From Rhodospirillales bacterium (GTDB taxonomy: Bacteria > Pseudomonadota > Alphaproteobacteria > CACIAM-22H2): a stretch of 64,000 nt of DNA. The stretch is from contig JAEUKX010000045.1 of NCBI GenBank assembly GCA_016794025.1, positions 52,291 through 116,290 on the forward strand. Direction: 5' to 3'. Shown here one piece after another: positions 60,418 through 64,000 of this stretch; position 1 is the first letter of the stretch, and each line of letters opens with the position of its first letter. A model generated the notes under the pieces. It did no database searches and had not been told where the DNA came from. It saw only the letters and a program-made list of their open reading frames with translations. The position numbers were made by a program, and so were the translations under genes.

Positions 60418-60450
60418 CTTATCTAGGACGTCTGCCGGATGCCGATCAAG
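60418..60450 (-). promoter_or_regulatory. Candidate heat-shock promoter of clpP
   Basis: On the minus strand CTTGAT (60450-60445) and CCTAGATAAG (60427-60418) resemble the alphaproteobacterial sigma-32 pattern CTTG...CYTATNTNNG with one mismatch in the -10 and a slightly long spacer. It lies 35 bp before clpP. The upstream half is the 14-bp block also found before lon. Confidence 0.35.
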
Positions 60451-60460
60451 TGATGGCCGG

Positions 60461-60501
60461 AAAAACAGACGGCGGCGCGGGGGAAATCCCTGCGCCGCCG
60501 T
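60461..60501 (-). terminator. Intrinsic terminator after tig
   Basis: ACGGCGGCGC pairs with GCGCCGCCGT (10 bp) and is followed on the minus strand by CTGTTTTT. It begins 24 bases after the tig stop codon and isolates clpP from tig read-through. Confidence 0.88.
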
Positions 60502-60524
60502 AAGACCATTCGTCCCGGCAGCCC

Positions 60525-61850
60525 TCAGGCCGCGGCGTCTTCCTTTGTCAGTTCCTCGGAGGAAACCTCCTTGTCGCTGACTTTGGCGAGTTCAACGATG
60601 AAATCGATCACCTTGTCCTCGAAGATCGGGGCGCGGAGCTGGGCAAGCGCCTCCGGGTTCTTGCGATAGAAGTCGACGATCTCGCGCTCCTGGCCGGGAT
60701 AGCGGCGCGCCTGGTCGGCGAGCGCGCGGTTCACTTCTTCCTGTGCAACCTGGACGTTGTTCACGCGGCCAACTTCGGCAAGGAGAAGGCCAAGGCGCAC
60801 GCGGCGTTCGGAAATCGTGCGGTACTCGCCCTTGATCTGGTCGTCGGACTTGCCCTTGTGCTCGGGGTCCTCGTAGCCGCGCTTGCGCTCTTCCTCGACC
60901 TGGGCCCAGATCTGGCCGAACTCGGCCTCGACCATGCCCGGCGGCACGGGAAAGCTGTGCGCGTCGGCGAGCTTGTCGAGAAGCTGGCGCTTCAGCTTCG
61001 CGCGCGAATGGCGCTGCAGTTCGCGAGAAAGCTGGTCCTTCACGGCCTTTTTCAGCGTTTCGAGATCGTCGAAGCCGAGGCCCTTAGCGAATTCGTCGTC
61101 CTGGACGAGCGGAATCGCCTCGCGAAGCTCCTTGACCGTCACCTTGAACGTCGCCGGCTTGCCGGCAAGCTGGTCGTTCGCGTACGGCTCGGGGAAGGTG
61201 ACCTTCACTTCGCAGGCTTCGCCGGCCTTCTTGCCGACGAGCTGATCCTCGAAGCCGGGGATGAACTGATTGGAGCCCAGCTCGAGCGGGTGATCGCTGC
61301 CCTTGCCGCCCGCGAAAGCGACGCCGTCGAGAAAGCCCTCGAAGTCGATCACGACCGTGTCGCCGGTCTTGGCGGGGCGCGACTCCTCGACCTTCTTCGT
61401 CTGCTTCTGGGACCGCGCGAGGCTGTCCAGCGCCTTGGCGATCTCGCCTTCGCCCGGTTCGGCCTTCAGCCGCTCGAGCTCGATCGACTTGAAGTCGACC
61501 GGCTTGATCTCGGGCAGCACTTCGACGTCGAGCTTGAACTCGAGGTCCTTGCCTTCAGCGAAGCTGACGACCTCGATCTTCGGCTGGAGCGCCGGCTTCA
61601 GGCCGCGCTCGAGGATCGCCTGATTGGACGAATCCTGCACGGCGCGCTGGAGGACATCGCCCATCACCGACTGGCCGTAGCGCTGCCGCAGCACGCCCTT
61701 GGGGGCCTTGCCCGGCCGGAAGCCCGGCAGGCGCACCTTCTTGGCGAGATCGTCGAGTTCGACCTCGAGCTTCACGGCGATATCCGCCGCCGACACGACG
61801 ACCGTGTAGCCGCGCTTGAGACCTTCGTTCAGTGTTTCTGTGACTTGCAT
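60525..61850 (-). CDS. tig: Trigger factor
   Basis: Ribosome-associated chaperone and prolyl isomerase, 441 residues. The ribosome-binding signature VRLPGFRPGKAPKGVLRQRYG lies near residues 40-60. The FKBP-type PPIase domain (GDTVVIDFEGFLDG to KVTVKELREAI) spans about 155-245, and the rest is the helical cradle. The start at 61850 (MQVTETLNEGLKRG) is preferred; further upstream the frame reads through the tRNA-Leu gene and is not protein. Confidence 0.97.
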   Translation of the reverse strand: MQVTETLNEGLKRGYTVVVSAADIAVKLEVELDDLAKKVRLPGFRPGKAPKGVLRQRYGQSVMGDVLQRAVQDSSNQAILERGLKPALQPKIEVVSFAEGKDLEFKLDVEVLPEIKPVDFKSIELERLKAEPGEGEIAKALDSLARSQKQTKKVEESRPAKTGDTVVIDFEGFLDGVAFAGGKGSDHPLELGSNQFIPGFEDQLVGKKAGEACEVKVTFPEPYANDQLAGKPATFKVTVKELREAIPLVQDDEFAKGLGFDDLETLKKAVKDQLSRELQRHSRAKLKRQLLDKLADAHSFPVPPGMVEAEFGQIWAQVEEERKRGYEDPEHKGKSDDQIKGEYRTISERRVRLGLLLAEVGRVNNVQVAQEEVNRALADQARRYPGQEREIVDFYRKNPEALAQLRAPIFEDKVIDFIVELAKVSDKEVSSEELTKEDAAA

Positions 61851-61912
61851 GGCATCGCACTCGCGGGAAATTCGGAAACCGGCAGGGTCGACGGCCGCGG
61901 GCTCGGGAAAAC

Positions 61913-61997
61913 TGGTGCGGGCGGAGGGACTTGAACCCCCACGACTTGCGTCACGAGAACCTAAATCTCGCGTGTCTACCAGTTTCACCACGCCCGC
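61913..61997 (-). tRNA. tRNA-Leu (TAG)
   Basis: An 85-base cloverleaf with a long variable arm and encoded CCA. The acceptor GCGGGCG pairs with CGCCCGC, and the anticodon loop TTTAGGT, closed by CGAGA/TCTCG, gives TAG. It lies 62 bp before tig and is probably cotranscribed with it. Confidence 0.95.
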
Positions 61998-62030
61998 ACG
62001 GCCGGCATTCCTGCGGCATTTGGGGCGCCC

Positions 62031-62059
62031 GTCCTACTCGGCTTGCCGGGCGGCGTCAA
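62031..62059 (-). promoter_or_regulatory. Promoter of tRNA-Leu and tig
   Basis: TTGACG (62059-62054), a 17-bp spacer and TAGGAC (62036-62031) lie on the minus strand, about 34 bp before the tRNA-Leu 5' end. Same layout as at hup and tRNA-Asp. Confidence 0.55.
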
Positions 62060-62309
62060 TTGGGACGGTTTTCTGCCGTGCACATGGCTTCAGGCGCAGC
62101 AGATCGCCGAAAGTCCTACGTTAAATTTTTTGATGAAATTATTTATGAATAACAATCGAAAGATAATCTGTTTGTTTTCTCCGAAGTCATACTAATGCAT
62201 TGAACCGCAAATATTTTTTGAAGACAAGCTCCGGTTCCGATGATGATCTTGCGTCGTCAACGCGCGGCAGAAGCCGAACGCGTCAACCTCCAGAAGGAAG
62301 GAACGGACA
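62060..62309. other. AT-rich intergenic region before the first flagellin
   Basis: The gap between tRNA-Leu and the first flagellin (62000-62309) holds the tRNA promoter and then a strikingly AT-rich stretch (about 62110-62225), unlike the surrounding DNA. I find no convincing sigma-54 (GG-N10-GC) or sigma-28 element by eye. Just before the gene is CCAGAAGGAAGG, a strong ribosome-binding site whose sequence recurs before the second flagellin. Confidence 0.5.
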
Positions 62310-62834
62310 ATGTCGAATTCGATCAACACCAATATCGGCGCAATGGTTGCGCTCTCCTCGCTTCGCTCGACCCAGCAGGCGCTTTCGGTCGCGTCGAAGC
62401 AGGTGCAGACCGGTTATCGCGTCGCCGACGCATCAGACGACGCGTCGACCTTCTCGGTCGCGCAGGGCATCCGCGGCAACCTGCAGGCCTATCAGGCGGT
62501 GCAGGGCTCGCTGGCGAACGGCGTCGGCGTGGGCTCGGTCGCACAGGCGGCCCTGACGAACATCTCCGATCTCATCGGCAACCTGCAGGCCAAGATCACG
62601 CAGCTGGCCGACGGGGCGATCAGCACCAGCCAGCGCGCGATCTACAACGCCGACTTCAATGCGATGACCTCGCAGATCGCCAACTTCATCAGCCAGGCGA
62701 ACTACAACGGCACGAACCTCCTCTCGGCCGCCTCGGCAGCCAAGACGTTCATCTCCGACACGACCGGCGCGACGCTCACCCTTTCCTCTCAGTCGTCGGT
62801 CAATCAGGCCTTCACGACCTTCGCGGCGTCGAGC
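62310..62834 (+). repeat. Direct repeat: flagellin copy 1, matching 63476-64000
   Basis: This segment and 63476-64000 form a gapless direct repeat offset by 1166 bp. The longest identical runs seen are 62439-62515 (77 bases) and 62661-62750 (90 bases). The duplication makes the locus prone to recombination between copies. Confidence 0.9.
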
Positions 62835-63128
62835 GTCTCGACGGCGTCGGGCGCGACGGCTGCCCTGACCTCGCTCACCACATTCCAGCAGGCGGTGTCG
62901 AGCTCGCTGGGTGCCAACGCGGCGGAAACCCGCACGCTCAAGCTCCAGTCGAACTTCGTCAACTCGATCGTCGATGCCACGACCGCCGGCCTCGGCGCCA
63001 TCGTCGACGCCGACATCGGCAAGGCTTCGGCCTCGGTGCAGTCGCTGCAGGTCCGCCAGCAGCTCGGCATCCAGTCGCTGTCCATCGCCAACCAGCAGCC
63101 CTCGGTCCTGCTCGGCCTCTTCCGCTAG
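62310..63128 (+). CDS. Flagellin, short alphaproteobacterial type
   Basis: Filament protein of 272 residues, about the size of Caulobacter FljK, containing only the D0/D1 core with a reduced variable domain. The N-terminus (SINTNIGAMVALSSLRSTQQ) and C-terminus (VQSLQVRQQLGIQSLSIANQ) carry the heptad-rich helices that polymerise the filament. Strong Ala/Ser bias and no Cys or Trp are typical. It is followed by a strong terminator and by a second flagellin in the same direction. Confidence 0.95.
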   Translation: MSNSINTNIGAMVALSSLRSTQQALSVASKQVQTGYRVADASDDASTFSVAQGIRGNLQAYQAVQGSLANGVGVGSVAQAALTNISDLIGNLQAKITQLADGAISTSQRAIYNADFNAMTSQIANFISQANYNGTNLLSAASAAKTFISDTTGATLTLSSQSSVNQAFTTFAASSVSTASGATAALTSLTTFQQAVSSSLGANAAETRTLKLQSNFVNSIVDATTAGLGAIVDADIGKASASVQSLQVRQQLGIQSLSIANQQPSVLLGLFR

Positions 63129-63156
63129 GCAAGACCAGCCATCTGACACGCCTCGG

Positions 63157-63191
63157 ACGGGGGCGGCCGAAAGGCCGCCCCCGTTTCGTTT
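63157..63191 (+). terminator. Intrinsic terminator of the first flagellin
   Basis: A 12-bp perfect stem (ACGGGGGCGGCC and GGCCGCCCCCGT) with a GAAA tetraloop is followed by TTCGTTT. It begins 29 bases after the stop codon, so the two flagellins are separate transcription units. Confidence 0.9.
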
Positions 63192-63475
63192 CAGGCGGGA
63201 ATACGCCGAATCGAGCTCTGCAAATTTTGCTTGGCTGTCGCTCCATTAGAAACGACGATTAATTAATAATTAACCAAATCGGCGCGAAGCGCTGTTCTTT
63301 CAGGGCTTTCGGACAGCTGTAACAAAGCCACCTCTGGCAGCATTTGATTTTCCACACTTACTGCGTAACATCATTTGCGGTGACTTGCGCCGGGACATGT
63401 GGTCGTATCACTCCGTCCACAGACCAGGCTGCAGAAGCGGCCTGAAACCGCATCCAGAAGGAAAGGTCCGTAACC
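63192..63475. other. Intergenic region before the second flagellin
   Basis: The 347-bp gap between the flagellins holds the terminator and then about 280 bp without a coding frame. An AT-rich patch lies at 63250-63285 (GATTAATTAATAATTAACC) and another at 63340-63375. No sigma-54 or sigma-28 consensus is evident by eye. CCAGAAGGAAAGG precedes the start codon and matches the block before the first flagellin. Confidence 0.5.
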
Positions 63476-64000
63476 ATGTCGAATTCGATCAATACAAACG
63501 TCGGCGCGATGGTGGCTCTCGCCTCGCTTCGCACGACTCAGGCAGCCCTCAACGTCGCCTCCAAGCAGGTCCAGACCGGCTACCGCGTCGCCGACGCGGC
63601 CGATGACGCGTCGACCTTCTCGGTCGCGCAGGGCATCCGCGGCAACCTGCAGGCCTATCAGGCGGTGCAGGGCTCGCTGGCCAACGGCGTGGGCCTCGGC
63701 TCCGTCACGCAGGCCGCGCTGACGAACATCTCCGATCTCATCGGCAACCTGCAGGCCAAGATCACGCAGCTGGCCGACGGGTCGATCAGCGCCAACCAGC
63801 GCACGATCTACACCGCCGACTTCAACGCGATGACCTCGCAGATCGCCAACTTCATCAGCCAGGCGAACTACAACGGCACGAACCTCCTCTCGGCCGCCTC
63901 GGCAGCCAAGACGTTCCTTGCCGACACGAACGCGGTCACGCTGACGATGTCCTCTCAGTCGTCGGTCAACGCGGCCTTCACGACCTTTGCCGTCTCCTCG
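63476..64000 (+). CDS. Second flagellin, cut by window edge
   Basis: The first 175 codons of a second short flagellin. It aligns without gaps to the first copy at 62310, and I count 21 residue differences over 175 positions. Differences cluster at the extreme N-terminus and in the D1 positions around residues 100-115 and 148-175. Stretches of 77 and 90 identical bases, including silent positions, are shared. The C-terminus is outside the window. Confidence 0.93.
   Translation, partial: MSNSINTNVGAMVALASLRTTQAALNVASKQVQTGYRVADAADDASTFSVAQGIRGNLQAYQAVQGSLANGVGLGSVTQAALTNISDLIGNLQAKITQLADGSISANQRTIYTADFNAMTSQIANFISQANYNGTNLLSAASAAKTFLADTNAVTLTMSSQSSVNAAFTTFAVSS

Noticed and set aside
61851..61991. 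A 47-residue N-terminal extension of trigger factor (MVKLVDTRDLG...).
   Set aside because: This stretch is the tRNA-Leu gene read as protein, a common annotation artefact.

Overview
The window is a GC-rich, gene-dense stretch of an alphaproteobacterial chromosome, most like Rhodospirillales-type lineages. The lineage signs are LpxI instead of LpxH, separate nuoC and nuoD in a full 14-subunit complex I operon, a short (440-residue) ProRS, DUF1467 and DUF2336 proteins, RNase J, the lon-hup-tRNA-nuo neighbourhood, and short 272-residue flagellins. I see no insertion sequence, prophage, CRISPR array or replication origin. Nearly every gene between 6.3 and 62 kb is on the minus strand.

Layout. 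1-6.4 kb: a truncated comEC (minus) diverges from gltX and gltA (plus), followed by a small membrane protein, a glyoxalase I (minus) and a Gfo/Idh/MocA oxidoreductase (plus). 6.3-20.9 kb: one unbroken minus-strand run in transcription order rpsB, tsf, pyrH, frr, uppS, cdsA, dxr, rseP, bamA, skp-like, lpxD, fabZ, lpxA, lpxI, lpxB, which links translation, isoprenoid/phospholipid supply and outer-membrane biogenesis. Several junctions overlap as ATGA, GTGA or TGATG. 21.1-24.4 kb: an accessory minus-strand group of a cNMP-binding protein, a TetR regulator, a DUF2336 protein and an unknown protein. 24.4-33.0 kb: dnaE, an unknown protein, a lipoprotein, lolD, lolC, proS and a secreted protein. 33.0-33.4 kb: an intergenic region with a convincing plus-strand small-RNA candidate. 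33.4-52.6 kb: tag, DUF1467, mce, rnj, coaX, birA and nuoN to nuoA, with an extra pentapeptide-repeat gene between nuoF and nuoG. 52.8-62 kb: tRNA-Asp, a secreted hydrolase (plus), mtnA, tRNA-Val, hup, lon, clpX, clpP, tig and tRNA-Leu. 62-64 kb: two tandem flagellin genes on plus, the second cut by the window edge.

How the genes work together. The rpsB-lpxB run provides undecaprenyl and CDP-diglyceride precursors, the beta-barrel assembly factor with its chaperone, and five consecutive steps of lipid A synthesis; LolCD and a lipoprotein add lipoprotein export. The nuo operon is followed by cofactor genes (biotin ligase, type III pantothenate kinase) and RNase J. Tig, ClpP, ClpX, Lon and HU form a folding, proteolysis and nucleoid block with its own promoters and terminators.

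Most noteworthy: the pentapeptide-repeat gene inside the nuo operon; the small RNA at about 33.2 kb; a 14-bp block containing CTTGA shared upstream of clpP and lon; a tRNA-Val gene one base after the hup stop codon; a type III pantothenate kinase whose usual first-motif Asp is Asn; a GnnA-like oxidoreductase convergent with lpxB; and flagellin copies carrying long identical patches.
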